A DNA stretch of 64,000 nucleotides from Anaeromassilibacillus sp001305115 (GTDB lineage Bacteria > Bacillota > Clostridia > Oscillospirales > Acutalibacteraceae). Below are positions 1 to 8,721 of the stretch, one piece after another; position 1 is the stretch's first letter, and each line of letters begins with the position of its first letter. A program made the translations under genes and the position numbers. Under the pieces are notes generated by a model. That model ran no database searches. It saw only the letters and a list, made by a program, of their open reading frames with translations, and was not told the DNA's origin. The stretch covers positions 434,001 through 498,000 of the forward strand of contig AP031437.1 of the NCBI GenBank assembly GCA_042854365.1, read 5' to 3'.

Positions 1-1218
1 GCCGCCGGACGGGCCTATGACCTTTTGTACTGTGGCATAGTTCTTGCAATTTTCGACTGTGCCACCGTATACATATCCAGCGATTCCGCCGACATTGCTG
101 TAACCGGTAATGGTTGCGTCGTTTACGGTCAGGTTCTTGACGGTCGCCCCACGAATATAGTTGAATACACCCGCGTAATTCCCAGTGGTTGAATCTGGGC
201 GGTTGATTGTAAAATTCTTAATGGAATACCCTTGGCCGTCATACGTTCCGCCGAAATAATAATTGATGTCTGCACCAATCCCAGGAAATTCATGGCCGCC
301 CAGGTCAATATCTGCGACTTGAATCAACTCTTTATTTGAAAAGTGTTCCCGGTCCTGCCAAGAGTCATGCTGGGTATTTACCTGCTGTGCAACCCATGCC
401 AACTGCGAGCCGGTTGCAATCTTATAGACGTTTCCCTCCGGGATAACAGGCTCAACACTTTCTCCGTCCCAAACTTCTTCGGAAGGTTCCTCTGCAGAGA
501 CGGTGTCGGGCTGTACAGCCGATACAACCATTTCTCCATGGAAGTGCTTTGCCTGATATTCATTGCCAACCGTTTCCCCCGGTAACCATGCAGCTACGAC
601 GTAGTCCGTGCTGGCGCCGGCTGCCAGCGTTTCGGGAAGCAGATATGTAACAGCCTGTCCATCCTTCCATACAACAGCCTGCGTGCCGTCGGAACAGTTG
701 ACCGGAACAAGTGCGCCCTCCGCATCCTGCTGATAGAGCAACAACTGAAGAACGTCTGCCAAACTGTTGTCGCAGGCAGCCTGCTTTCCTTCATTCTTTA
801 CCCCGCCAGAACCGTTTTCCACAATCTGCGGCAGATTCGTCTCACTACAGGGACCCGAGCTTTCTACAGAGAGAGACACCCGCATGGGAAGACTACCTGC
901 GTTTTCAATGTGGATTTTGTGAAAATATAGAGGCAGGTTATCTGCAAGATATCCATCCGCTACGTCTTCAAGGTTTCCTACCGGAGTTCCATTCTGGAAG
1001 CTTGCTTCAAGCTGCGCCAAGGTGAGAGGGCGCAGGTTGGTGTAATCGATGGCTCCTTCTTCATTTGGGTTTTCCGGGGTCAGAATCGCATCCAATACGC
1101 CTGCGGAGAAATTCGCTCCCGTCTTTTCTGTGTCGGTGAACCATGCAAACGATGCCCCAACCAGCAGACAGAACACCAGGAGAACCGAAACGCCGGACAA
1201 CACAATTCGTCTTTTCAT
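1..1218 (-). CDS. SipW-type signal peptide secreted protein with GLUG-like repeats (3' end outside window)
   Basis: The frame is open from the ATG at 1218 to the window edge (406 codons, no stop). A strong AGGAGG lies 9 bases upstream of the ATG. The N-terminus, MKRRIVLSG followed by a hydrophobic stretch and GASFAWFTDTEKTGANFSAG, is the SipW-dependent signal peptide class seen in TasA and camelysin-like proteins, which a dedicated ER-type signal peptidase cleaves. Residues about 40-220 form a TasA-like all-beta region. A later segment has KNLTVNDATITG and NVGGIAGYVYGGTVENC, which resemble GLUG motifs of surface adhesins. It is probably secreted and may be a biofilm fibre or adhesin component; that role is inference. 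No SipW peptidase gene is in the window. Confidence 0.85.
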   Translation of the reverse strand, partial: MKRRIVLSGVSVLLVFCLLVGASFAWFTDTEKTGANFSAGVLDAILTPENPNEEGAIDYTNLRPLTLAQLEASFQNGTPVGNLEDVADGYLADNLPLYFHKIHIENAGSLPMRVSLSVESSGPCSETNLPQIVENGSGGVKNEGKQAACDNSLADVLQLLLYQQDAEGALVPVNCSDGTQAVVWKDGQAVTYLLPETLAAGASTDYVVAAWLPGETVGNEYQAKHFHGEMVVSAVQPDTVSAEEPSEEVWDGESVEPVIPEGNVYKIATGSQLAWVAQQVNTQHDSWQDREHFSNKELIQVADIDLGGHEFPGIGADINYYFGGTYDGQGYSIKNFTINRPDSTTGNYAGVFNYIRGATVKNLTVNDATITGYSNVGGIAGYVYGGTVENCKNYATVQKVIGPSGG

Positions 1219-1479
1219 TTACACATACCTCCTACTAATTGGTTTGTTATAGCGGCAGTCGTTCGGCTGAAGGCATCTATCCATATAGGGAAACATCCGA
1301 GGTCCGCCGTGTTCCTTTCATTCTAACGTATGTTGTTTATAAATACAATGTTTTTTTCAAAGAACAGATTTCTTTTTAGTGCAATATATATATATATATA
1401 TCGAGAATATTATTTGTCGAATAATCTAAAAATTAATAAAAATAGAATCCTTTCTATGAAAAATGGTTTATCCTTGTCA

Positions 1480-1880
1480 AGGGCCTTACCTATATTTTAT
1501 AGGCCACCGGGGTTAATCAATATGGCAGTTGGCTGGATTTGCCGATTAGGGAAACAAGGCAGATCCCTTTGACCATTCGCTTTACTTGCGCATGTGCGGT
1601 ATAGGTAACCCCGGCACGCCATCTTGATTACTTCCTTTGCTTGTCTGCATTCAGCACAGGTAAATGCGGCAAACCATTTTGATAATTAGCTGGGCATTAG
1701 TCTATACGTGACATAGGCTAATCTGGCACATTATCTTGATAATTTGCCTATGGAGGCCAGTAAGGCAGATTATCAAGACCATTATGACATGCATTTGCAT
1801 ATATCCGATCGGCAAATCAGTCTAACCAATATGGTGGTTAACCATATGGCCCATTAGGCAAACAAGGGCAGATGATCTTG
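1480..1880 (-). repeat. Dispersed degenerate tandem repeat, copy 1 (about 56-bp units)
   Basis: The 770-bp gap between the SipW-type gene and gtrA holds this AT-rich block and a (TA)n run near 1386-1401, but no convincing gene. Read on the minus strand, the block contains several degenerate units built around ATCAAGATGG, TGCCGCATTT, CCTAT, GACAAGCAAAG and AGATTATCAAGAT. The same order of motifs recurs on the plus strand at 16335-16545 and 18325-18450. One end (1835-1880) matches the far end of copy 2 (16489-16535): CAAGATCATCTGCC, CTTGTTTGCCTA, then GGTTAACCACC. Each unit contains short inverted repeats. Function is unknown. Confidence 0.7.
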
Positions 1881-1990
1881 CATAGCTCAAATCGAAGTAG
1901 GGGACCCATCGGAAGAAAAAGCGAAAATCCGCCTTGCAAGCTAGCGGATACAATGTTAAACTATAAGAATACGAAAAGGATGGGATTTGC

Positions 1991-2413
1991 GTGGAAAGAC
2001 TGAAAAAAATCGTACGGTTTTTGACTACACCGGAAATGCTTCTATACATATTTTTCGGGGTTTTAACCACGGTGGTCAATATCCTGTCCTTTGGGTTGCT
2101 GCGGGATGTCCTGCGATGGCAGCTGTTGACGGCCAATACACTTGCGTGGGTACTTTCGGTCGCGTTTGCCTTTCTGACAAACAAGGTGTTTGTCTTTCGA
2201 AGCAAAAGTTTTGCCGCGAAACAGGTTTTGCGGGAATTAACTTCCTTTGTGGGTGCGCGATTGTTTTCCCTCGCGGTGGATACCGCGGGCATGTGGCTGC
2301 TGGTAGACGTTCTCACCTGGAACGACTGGCTAGCAAAGATCCTTATGAACGTTATCGTCGTTGTAATCAATTACGTGTTCAGCAAGCTGTTTATCTTTAG
2401 ACGACCGCAGTAG
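1991..2413 (+). CDS. GtrA-family membrane protein
   Basis: This 140-residue protein has four predicted membrane segments (about residues 16-36, 46-66, 84-104 and 112-134). It carries the GtrA-type pattern of a short basic N-terminus followed by YIFFGVLTTVVNILSFG and an NKVFVFRS linker. GtrA proteins are thought to flip or present lipid-linked sugars for surface glycosylation, but the partner glycosyltransferase is not visible here. The start is GTG, with AAAGGATGG about nine bases upstream. The next gene, glyQS, follows after 63 bp and may be co-transcribed. The family call is firm; the substrate is unknown. Confidence 0.85.
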   Translation: MERLKKIVRFLTTPEMLLYIFFGVLTTVVNILSFGLLRDVLRWQLLTANTLAWVLSVAFAFLTNKVFVFRSKSFAAKQVLRELTSFVGARLFSLAVDTAGMWLLVDVLTWNDWLAKILMNVIVVVINYVFSKLFIFRRPQ

Positions 2414-2476
2414 ATTGCATTTCCCAAAAAGAATCAACGGAGCGCAGCCAGCGCCCCGGACAATGGAGGATTTTAC

Positions 2477-3859
2477 ATGTTAGCAACGGAAAAGACCATG
2501 GAAAAAATCGTGGCACTCTGCAAAAGCCGCGGCTTTGTTTACCCGGGCTCTGAGATTTACGGTGGCCTCTCCAACTCTTGGGATTATGGTCCGCTCGGCG
2601 TGGAGTTCAAAAATAACGTCAAGCGGGCATGGTGGAAAAAATTTGTCCAGGAGAGCCCCACCAATGTCGGGTTGGATGCAGCCATTCTGATGAATCCTGA
2701 GGTTTGGGTAGCTTCCGGCCATGTAGGAGGGTTTTCGGACCCACTGATGGATTGCCGCGATTGCAAGACACGCCATCGTGCGGATAAATTGATTGAAGAT
2801 TATACCGGCCAACCAGCGGATGGGTGGAGCAATCAGCAGATGATGGACTTCATCAAGGAGCACGACATCAAGTGCCCCAACTGTGGTTCTGCCAACTTTA
2901 CGGATATTCGCCAGTTTAACTTGATGTTTAAGACTTTCCAGGGTGTGACAGAGGATGCAAAGAATGAGTTGTATCTCCGCCCGGAGACGGCGCAGGGAAT
3001 CTTTGTGAACTTTAACAGCATCCAGCGCACTACGCGGAAAAAAGTACCCTTTGGCGTCTGTCAAGTCGGCAAGAGCTTCCGCAATGAGATCACCCCTGGC
3101 AACTTCATCTTCCGCATCCGTGAATTTGAGCAGATGGAGTGTGAGTTTTTCTGCAAACCCGGCACCGATCTGGAATGGTTCGAATATTGGCGTGGATTCT
3201 GCCGCGATTGGCTCCTCTCTCTCGGCATGACAGAAGAGAATATGCGCCTGCGCGACCATGAAAAGGAAGAGCTTTCTTTCTATTCCAAGGCGACGACGGA
3301 CATCGAGTATTTGTTCCCATTTGGATGGGGAGAGCTGTGGGGAATTGCAGACCGCACGGACTATGACCTCAAACAGCATCAGGAACACTCCGGCAAGAGT
3401 CTGGAGTATTTCGATCAGGAGGCCAATGAGCGTTACATTCCCTATGTGGTGGAGCCGTCCCTCGGTGCAGACCGTGTGGCGCTGGCCTTCCTTTGCGATG
3501 CTTATGACGAAGAAGTGGTGGATGCGGAGAAGAAAGATACCCGTGTCGTGATGCATTTGCATCCGGCGCTTGCACCGTTCAAGGCGGCTGTGCTGCCTCT
3601 TTCCAAGAAGCTGAATGACAAGGCGCAGGAGGTTTATTCAAAACTGACCAAGCACTTTATGGTGGATTACGACGACGCGGGGTCCATCGGCAAGCGGTAC
3701 CGCAGGCAGGATGAAATCGGTACGCCGTTCTGCATTACCTATGACTTCGATAGTGAGACCGACGGTTGCGTAACGGTGCGCGACCGCGACAGCATGCAGC
3801 AGGAACGTGTAAAGGTTGACGATTTGGTCCATTACATTTTGAAAAAAATTCAATTCTAA
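2477..3859 (+). CDS. glyQS: Glycyl-tRNA synthetase, alpha2 type
   Basis: Class II aminoacyl-tRNA synthetase of 460 residues that charges tRNA-Gly in the cytoplasm. It is the single-chain dimeric form common in Firmicutes, not the alpha2beta2 GlyQ/GlyS form. Visible landmarks are YGGLSNSWDYGPLG near residue 29 (glycine pocket region), a Cys pair region (CRDCKTRHR, CPNCGS) in the insertion, LRPETAQGIF (motif 2 region) near 166, and the C-terminal anticodon-binding domain after about residue 355. GGAGGATTTTAC precedes the ATG. The gap to gtrA is too short for the glycine T-box leader that often precedes this gene in Firmicutes, so control by charged-tRNA sensing is not apparent. Confidence 0.97.
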   Translation: MLATEKTMEKIVALCKSRGFVYPGSEIYGGLSNSWDYGPLGVEFKNNVKRAWWKKFVQESPTNVGLDAAILMNPEVWVASGHVGGFSDPLMDCRDCKTRHRADKLIEDYTGQPADGWSNQQMMDFIKEHDIKCPNCGSANFTDIRQFNLMFKTFQGVTEDAKNELYLRPETAQGIFVNFNSIQRTTRKKVPFGVCQVGKSFRNEITPGNFIFRIREFEQMECEFFCKPGTDLEWFEYWRGFCRDWLLSLGMTEENMRLRDHEKEELSFYSKATTDIEYLFPFGWGELWGIADRTDYDLKQHQEHSGKSLEYFDQEANERYIPYVVEPSLGADRVALAFLCDAYDEEVVDAEKKDTRVVMHLHPALAPFKAAVLPLSKKLNDKAQEVYSKLTKHFMVDYDDAGSIGKRYRRQDEIGTPFCITYDFDSETDGCVTVRDRDSMQQERVKVDDLVHYILKKIQF

Positions 3860-3913
3860 GAAGGAAGCTGAGTACGTGTCCAATGGATGGTTATCCTCTT
3901 AGAGCTACAAGAG

Positions 3914-3972
3914 GAGGATGCCCCCAAACTACGAATCTTTGGATTCATAGGAAAGGGGCATCCTCTTTCTGT
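3914..3972 (+). terminator. Rho-independent terminator after glyQS
   Basis: The arms GAGGATGCCCC (3914-3924) and GGGGCATCCTC (3955-3965) pair perfectly across a loop that has its own small stem, followed by TTTCTGTTT. Confidence 0.85.
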
Positions 3973-3993
3973 TTGGAAAAACATCTGCGTTTC

Positions 3994-4050
3994 TAAAAAA
4001 AGAGGGTATCCTTCCGTCATGTCATGACTTTTGGGACACCCTCTTTGTAG
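3994..4050. terminator. Bidirectional terminator between convergent genes
   Basis: AGAGGGTATCC (4001-4011) pairs imperfectly with GGGACACCCTCT (4034-4045). It is flanked by an A-run on the left and TTTG on the right, so it can serve the lipoprotein gene on the minus strand and back up the glyQS terminator. Confidence 0.75.
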
Positions 4051-4109
4051 TTATGGTATTTATAAAAGATTTCTTTAATAGGCGAATGCGGAAGAATGTT
4101 TAACCATTA

Positions 4110-5234
4110 TCAGTCCTTGATCGTGTAAATCCGCAGAATGTCATCCGGCCCATAAGCAACCAGATGATTGGCATCATCCGGCGCGAGCGCAAGAAAGTCG
4201 GTCAAAGTCATAAAAGCGCCCCCGTTTGCGTAGGTGATCGGATATTCCTGACTGTCGATGATACAGACTTGATTTTTTACCGTGGCCTCCATTCCACAAA
4301 GACGCGCAGTTTCTGGCATTGGGAGCAATACGGCGGTATTCCCTTCAGAGCCAAGCATCATATTCCGGCCGAGTTCCGTATCCTGACCATTCGCCCGGAT
4401 GGTTCGGCGCGCTGACATAGAATGTAAAGCGACCGTTGTATCTGGCAAGGAAACCAATGGAATCGGGACGCGCACAATTCCAACCGCATAGGGCAATACA
4501 TCGTATGGCTGGAAGTAGACGACCAGGTTCTCACCTTCCAGATAGTAGGAATAATCCCCGTTCAGCGCTTGAATTGCTTGGGACGCGGAAGGATAGAGCG
4601 ATTGATCGGCATCGTCCGGAAGAATCCCCTTTAAATAAGAGAGGATTTTTTCAGTAACTTCCGGGATCGCTTCTTCGGGATTCCGAAAGAGATCGCGGAA
4701 GGCATAGAATTCGCCCGTCTCCGGGTTCAAATTGTAAGAGCAAACCCAGTTCATCCCATGTGCGCCGCCGGTGTAATTCTCATTGGTCAACCAGACTGAC
4801 AGGAGACCGTTTTCCTGATAGTCGAATACGCTTTGATAGAACAGAGAAGAGGTAGCGCCGGTTTCCGCGCCACTGTTCGCAATGGAGCGGAGCTCCGCGA
4901 TACTTTCCTGTTGTTCCTGTTCGATTTTGGCATTGAGCTCGTCCGCTCCAGAAAAACCGGAGAAGTGCGGAGAGGCAATTTTGACCTGAATATTTCCTTC
5001 GGTCTGATTTTGGATGGATATGGCCGGCGCAGGAATGGTGGCCTGAACTTCTGGAAGCGGAGCTTGTGAAGAGCCGACAATATCGGGCTGAGAGTCAGAA
5101 ACGATGGAAGAACTCTGGGAAGAGGATGTTGAGCTGGAGGATTCCTCTCCATTTGGGGAACAACCGCTTGCAGACAAGCAAAGACAGACCGCAAGCATCG
5201 CTGTACAGGCACGCAAAAAAGCGATATATTTCAT
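4110..5234 (-). CDS. DUF3298-containing lipoprotein
   Basis: A 374-residue exported lipoprotein. The start at 5234 is chosen because AAAGGGAGA sits six bases upstream and the N-terminus is then a clean signal peptide (MKYIAFLRACTAMLAVCL) with lipobox SASGC. A Ser-rich linker (about residues 25-55) leads into the globular part, whose GGAHGMNW and LNPETGEFYAFRDLF match the DUF3298 domain found in RsiV-like anti-sigma factors and PdaC-like deacetylases. There is no membrane-spanning anti-sigma segment and no deacetylase domain, so this is a stand-alone surface DUF3298 protein. The last 100 residues resemble a copper-amine-oxidase-N-like fold (weak). Ligand unknown. Confidence 0.75.
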   Translation of the reverse strand: MKYIAFLRACTAMLAVCLCLSASGCSPNGEESSSSTSSSQSSSIVSDSQPDIVGSSQAPLPEVQATIPAPAISIQNQTEGNIQVKIASPHFSGFSGADELNAKIEQEQQESIAELRSIANSGAETGATSSLFYQSVFDYQENGLLSVWLTNENYTGGAHGMNWVCSYNLNPETGEFYAFRDLFRNPEEAIPEVTEKILSYLKGILPDDADQSLYPSASQAIQALNGDYSYYLEGENLVVYFQPYDVLPYAVGIVRVPIPLVSLPDTTVALHSMSARRTIRANGQDTELGRNMMLGSEGNTAVLLPMPETARLCGMEATVKNQVCIIDSQEYPITYANGGAFMTLTDFLALAPDDANHLVAYGPDDILRIYTIKD

Positions 5235-5417
5235 AAAGATTCTCCCTTTGAGACCGCCATAAAAACGGAGTTTGTCCAAATTAAGCTGTATTTATTATAA
5301 GGGATTTTTGACAAATCGCAATAGAAATGACATAATTGTAAGCTTAGGTTACAAAGCCTTGCAGTGTCCCGGCCAACAACACGCAGATCGATGTCGATCA
5401 CTATTTTAAGCGTCCGT

Positions 5418-5761
5418 ATTCGAATCCACATCCTCTGTATGGAGGATGACGGTTGACAAGGTTGTTTCGGATTGTCGATAGGAATCTAAACAGTTCAGAT
5501 CCGTTGATATACCCAAAAGGAAAAACCATAATTCACATGGCCTTTCCCTATGGGGAAGTGTGTGATTCAGAACCGTATAGCTTGGTCAAGATACCTTCAT
5601 CCAAACGATTTGTAAAAGCAATGACATGCGGAGGCGTTCCCACAGGCCTAACGCAAAACGTATTTCAATCCACACCGCTATGAAACGGTGACAGCAATCA
5701 TCATTTTAACCGCATCGATGATATAATTTATTTCAACCCTCGCGCTCTTATGAACGGCGAC
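5418..5761 (-). CRISPR. CRISPR-like array 1 with divergent repeats, no cas genes
   Basis: This array fills the 700-bp gap between two minus-strand genes. Repeat-like units of about 32 nt are seen at 5418-5450, 5527-5559, 5593-5625, 5662-5692 and 5730-5761, with a doubtful one at 5799-5831. From 5527 on the period is 66-69 bp. On the plus strand the better units start with an ATTTCAATCCAC-like head and end with GAC, as in type I-C repeats read in reverse. The repeats differ from one another, yet several keep a hairpin with a different stem: ATCCTC/GAGGAT at 5418, TTCCC/GGGAA at 5527 and CACCG/CGGTG at 5662. Spacers are about 34-37 nt. It may be a decayed array or a different repeat system. Confidence 0.55.
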
Positions 5762-5932
5762 TGGCAGAAGACTATCGCTACAGGAAATGAAAAGGGAAGT
5801 TCCTTTGCCCGTGCTTAAACAACAGCGATTTACAAAGCTAGGCCACTCGCTCTTTCTAAAGCCGTATGGCCGCGAGACGACTCTTTGGCAGGGACCATCC
5901 ATCCTCCCGGACAGGCTTCCTTTCCTTTGGCC

Positions 5933-6655
5933 TTAGATAATCATACCTCCATTGACGCCTAAGACTTGGCCGGTGATAAAGGAAGCGCGGCTGGAAACAA
6001 GAAAACGCACAGCGTCGGCGATATGGGCAGGTGTTCCCAGAATTTCCAAAGGGGTTTCCTCTCGCAGGCATTCCAGCGTTTCTACCCCCAACAGGGCATT
6101 CATGTCCGTCTCGATCACTCCGGGGGCAATGCAATTGACACGAATATGGGAAGGCCCCAGCTCTTTTGCAAGCGATTTTGTCAGCCCGATTACCGCTGCT
6201 TTTGCAGCGGAGTAATGGACTTCGCAGGAAGCGCCGACCTGCCCCCACATGGAGGATATGTTCACAATAACGCCATCCTTCTGGCGGATCATGTGCGGAA
6301 GCGCCAACTGGCAGCAGTGGAAAACACCCTTCACGTCGACTGCGAACATGTGGTCCCAGTCCTCTTCTGTCAAATCGGTGAATAGTTTTTGTTGGGCAAT
6401 TCCCGCATTGTTGACCAAAACATCCACATTTCCCACAGCAGCAAACATCGCTTCCGCCTGAGAACGATCGGAGACGTCGGCACGTACGGCCAAATGGGGC
6501 AGATTTGTCAACTGTTGTAACTCCTGACAAAGCGTCTCTGCGGCCGTTTGATTGGTATGATAGTTGATGGCTACCCGATAACCATCTGAAGCCAATCCCC
6601 GTGCAATTGCGGCCCCAATTCCACGGGAAGCTCCTGTTACAAGTGCCGTCTGCAT
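5933..6655 (-). CDS. SDR-family NAD(P)-dependent reductase (FabG/YmfI-like)
   Basis: A cytoplasmic short-chain dehydrogenase/reductase of about 240 residues. It shows the Rossmann motif TGASRGIG at the N-terminus, NNAG near residue 90, the catalytic Ser in NISSMWG near 140, and YSAAK (Tyr and Lys) about 15 residues later. The C-terminus, TGQVLGVNGGM, is typical of FabG-like proteins. The ATG at 6655 is preferred over an in-frame GTG at 6661 because GGAG is properly spaced from it. Lone FabG paralogues in Firmicutes include YmfI, an elongation factor P 5-aminopentanone reductase. Placement beside rsmE, a translation gene, makes that role possible but does not prove it over fatty acid synthesis. 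Confidence 0.85.
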   Translation of the reverse strand: MQTALVTGASRGIGAAIARGLASDGYRVAINYHTNQTAAETLCQELQQLTNLPHLAVRADVSDRSQAEAMFAAVGNVDVLVNNAGIAQQKLFTDLTEEDWDHMFAVDVKGVFHCCQLALPHMIRQKDGVIVNISSMWGQVGASCEVHYSAAKAAVIGLTKSLAKELGPSHIRVNCIAPGVIETDMNALLGVETLECLREETPLEILGTPAHIADAVRFLVSSRASFITGQVLGVNGGMII

Positions 6656-6673
6656 GGTCACTCCATTCCTTTC

Positions 6674-7396
6674 CTACAGGTTATCAGTGGCGAGCATGAC
6701 AGCTGCCAGCGCTGCGATGGGGGCTGTTTCTGTGCGCAGAATCCGCGGCCCAAGGGTTGCGACAGATACACCTTGTTCTTTTGCAAACTGAACCTCCGAG
6801 CTGGCGAAGCCGCCCTCCGGCCCTATGAATAACGAGAGTTCCCGTATTTCCGAATCGACCAGAGACGAAATGTGTTCACCGCCCCCTTCATAAAAAAACA
6901 GAGCTTTTCCGGTCTCAATCGCTTCTTGAATAGCAGAACGGAAAGAAAGCGGCATAGAAACTTGAGGAATCACACCTCGACCGCTTTGTTTGGCCGCTTC
7001 TTCGGAGATTTTTTGCCAGCGGTCAATCTTCTTCTTAACCGCTTTTTCGTCCGGCCGGGAAACACATCGTTCAGAAAGCATGGGGACAATCCGTGTAACC
7101 CCAAGTTCTACGGCCTTTTGAACAACGGAGTCCATCTTGTCTGCTTTTGGAAATGCTTGATAGAGTGTGACATGAACCGTAGGTTCGCTGACGCTTTGGC
7201 AGAAATGAAGCACCTTTACGGTCACAGTATCGCCTTCAACCCGCTCAATTTCACAGTGATAGTCCGTGCCAATGCTGTCACAGAGAATCAACGATTCCCC
7301 TGGCCGCATTCGCAGGGATTTGGCAATATGATGGCCATCGGTTCCCGTGAGGACAGCGCGTTCCTCCGGAATATAATCAATAAAGAATCTTGGCAT
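6674..7396 (-). CDS. rsmE: 16S rRNA (uracil-1498-N3)-methyltransferase
   Basis: A 240-residue SPOUT-class methyltransferase that modifies U1498 of 16S rRNA in the assembled 30S subunit with S-adenosylmethionine. The N-terminal part (residues 1-70, PRFFIDYIPEERAVLTG) is the PUA-like RNA-binding domain. The C-terminal trefoil-knot domain carries the diagnostic SLFIGPEGGF and ILRTETAPIAAL. Full length for the family. The SDR gene begins 18 bp downstream, so the two are probably one transcript. Confidence 0.95.
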   Translation of the reverse strand: MPRFFIDYIPEERAVLTGTDGHHIAKSLRMRPGESLILCDSIGTDYHCEIERVEGDTVTVKVLHFCQSVSEPTVHVTLYQAFPKADKMDSVVQKAVELGVTRIVPMLSERCVSRPDEKAVKKKIDRWQKISEEAAKQSGRGVIPQVSMPLSFRSAIQEAIETGKALFFYEGGGEHISSLVDSEIRELSLFIGPEGGFASSEVQFAKEQGVSVATLGPRILRTETAPIAALAAVMLATDNL

Positions 7397-7536
7397 GACG
7401 ATTCCCCTTTATGATCTTATTATCTCATTCATAATTATAACATTTTTATACCCCAAGACTCAACCTGTAGGAGTCTTTATCGCCCTTTTTCCAGGGGCCT
7501 GATGGTAGAAATTTAGAAAACCTTTGGGATAGGGGG

Positions 7537-7584
7537 TTGACAAATGGGGTGTTTTGCATATACTAATATTTAGTAATACTAAAT
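7537..7584 (+). promoter_or_regulatory. padR promoter with overlapping dyad operator
   Basis: TTGACA (7537-7542), a 16-bp spacer and TATACT (7559-7564) form a good sigma-A promoter. Immediately downstream, ATTTAGTA-A-TACTAAAT (7568-7584) is a perfect 8-1-8 palindrome over the expected transcription start. This is the natural place for autorepression by the PadR product. Confidence 0.75.
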
Positions 7585-7606
7585 AATTGAGAACAGGAGA
7601 AAAGAA

Positions 7607-7951
7607 ATGGATGTGCGATATGAGCGGCAGCTCAAGCGCGGACTGCTGGAGATTATTGTCCTTAAGCTTTTGAGCCAGGGACGCGCTTATGGCTACCAAC
7701 TCCTGCAACGCCTTGATCAAGAGAGTGGAGGCCTGTTCCGCATCAAGGAAGGAACGCTCTATCCCATCTTGTACCGTTTGGAAGACGACGGCCTGATCGT
7801 GTCGGAATGGAGTGTCCCAGAGGACAAGAGCGTAGCCAAGAAGTATTACCGTTGTACACCCGAAGGGAACATTGCTTTGAAAGAGCTATTGGGATTATGG
7901 CGCAGATTTGACGGTGTAGCCAATCATTTTTTACAAGGGGAGGACGAATAA
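7607..7951 (+). CDS. PadR-family transcriptional regulator
   Basis: A 114-residue winged-helix regulator. The family signature is clear: RQLKRGLLEIIVLKLLSQG, YGYQLLQRL, and IKEGTLYPILYRLEDDGLI. The C-terminal helix for dimerisation is short (PadR-s1 subfamily). GAGAACAGGAG precedes the ATG. The stop is three bases before the next gene, a HAAS-like membrane protein. This pairing is common in Firmicutes, where PadR and its partner control membrane or cell-envelope stress functions. A perfect palindrome over the promoter suggests autoregulation. Confidence 0.93.
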   Translation: MDVRYERQLKRGLLEIIVLKLLSQGRAYGYQLLQRLDQESGGLFRIKEGTLYPILYRLEDDGLIVSEWSVPEDKSVAKKYYRCTPEGNIALKELLGLWRRFDGVANHFLQGEDE

Positions 7952-7953
7952 AG

Positions 7954-8463
7954 ATGACAAAAGAAACCTATGTCCGCGCAATTGTGCGGAATTTGCGCTT
8001 ACCTCATAAGACTAAAAGGCGGATAAAAAACGATTTGTTGAACGACTTTATCGTCCGCATGGAGGCGGGAGAATCCCAAGAACAAATTATTGCAGATATG
8101 GGGGCTCCCGAGAAGGTAGCAGCAGAATTCCATGAGAATTTTTCCGACCAGTTGCTTCCCCATCGTACAGCGTTGGATTGGATACTCTTCATCGGTGGAA
8201 TTTTTTTTGGCGTATTGGCGCTTTGGCAGGTAATTGACAGTTTTCTTTTCCCAGCACTGCTTCATGCAATAATGGGGAATTTCGATATGCATTCTGCTCC
8301 TTCCGGGGATATCGCAATAATCGGCGGTGCGGACGGCCCGACCTCCATCTTTGTGGCAGGTTCCTTCAATCTGGTTGCTCTATTGGTGCCGTTACTCCTG
8401 TGTGGAATATGCATAGCATTTTATCTGTGGCATCGAAAAAGAGAAAGATCCTCCCGTGGATAA
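7954..8463 (+). CDS. HAAS/DUF1700-like membrane protein with a GADGP motif
   Basis: A 169-residue protein translated just after padR. Residues 1-70 are a helical soluble domain typical of PadR partners (KTKRRIKNDLLNDFIVRM, QIIADMGAPEKVAAEF). Two membrane segments follow, about residues 72-95 and 128-150, and the tail is basic. Between them is IAIIGGADGPTSIFVAG, which strongly resembles the GGADGPT loop of the beta subunit of sodium-pumping decarboxylases (OadB, GcdB). The rest of that large subunit is absent, so it cannot be a decarboxylase pump by itself. Function unknown; probably a membrane partner of the PadR regulator. Confidence 0.7.
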   Translation: MTKETYVRAIVRNLRLPHKTKRRIKNDLLNDFIVRMEAGESQEQIIADMGAPEKVAAEFHENFSDQLLPHRTALDWILFIGGIFFGVLALWQVIDSFLFPALLHAIMGNFDMHSAPSGDIAIIGGADGPTSIFVAGSFNLVALLVPLLLCGICIAFYLWHRKRERSSRG

Positions 8464-8527
8464 ATGGCCTCTTACAGCGAGGATATACGGGAATGGACTT
8501 TACAAAAAACATATAAAACAAAATGAT

Positions 8528-8573
8528 GCGCCCTGAATCACAGTCATCAAACAATGTGATTTAGGGCGTTACC
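8528..8573 (+). terminator. Stem-loop terminator after the padR operon
   Basis: GCGCCCTGAATCACA (8528-8542) pairs with TGTGATTTAGGGCGT (8555-8569) with two mismatches. The U-tract is weak. Confidence 0.6.
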
Positions 8574-8634
8574 TTATGTGCTTTTTTATGAAATCCTGCA
8601 TGGAAGCCTCTCCTTGGTTCCCGTATTTTACCGC

Positions 8635-8663
8635 TTGACAGAAAAAAGGAAATATGCCATACT
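8635..8663 (+). promoter_or_regulatory. Probable promoter of the vanZ-like gene
   Basis: TTGACA (8635-8640), a 17-bp spacer and CATACT (8658-8663) lie about 60 bp before the start codon. Confidence 0.6.
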
Positions 8664-8721
8664 TAAACTGTACTATTCAAAATAATACAGATATTACATA
8701 TGTTAAATAGGTGGTGTATCA

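Noticed and set aside
2414..2476. Glycine T-box leader before glyQS
   Set aside because: Only 63 bp separate gtrA and glyQS, too short for a T-box with its terminator.
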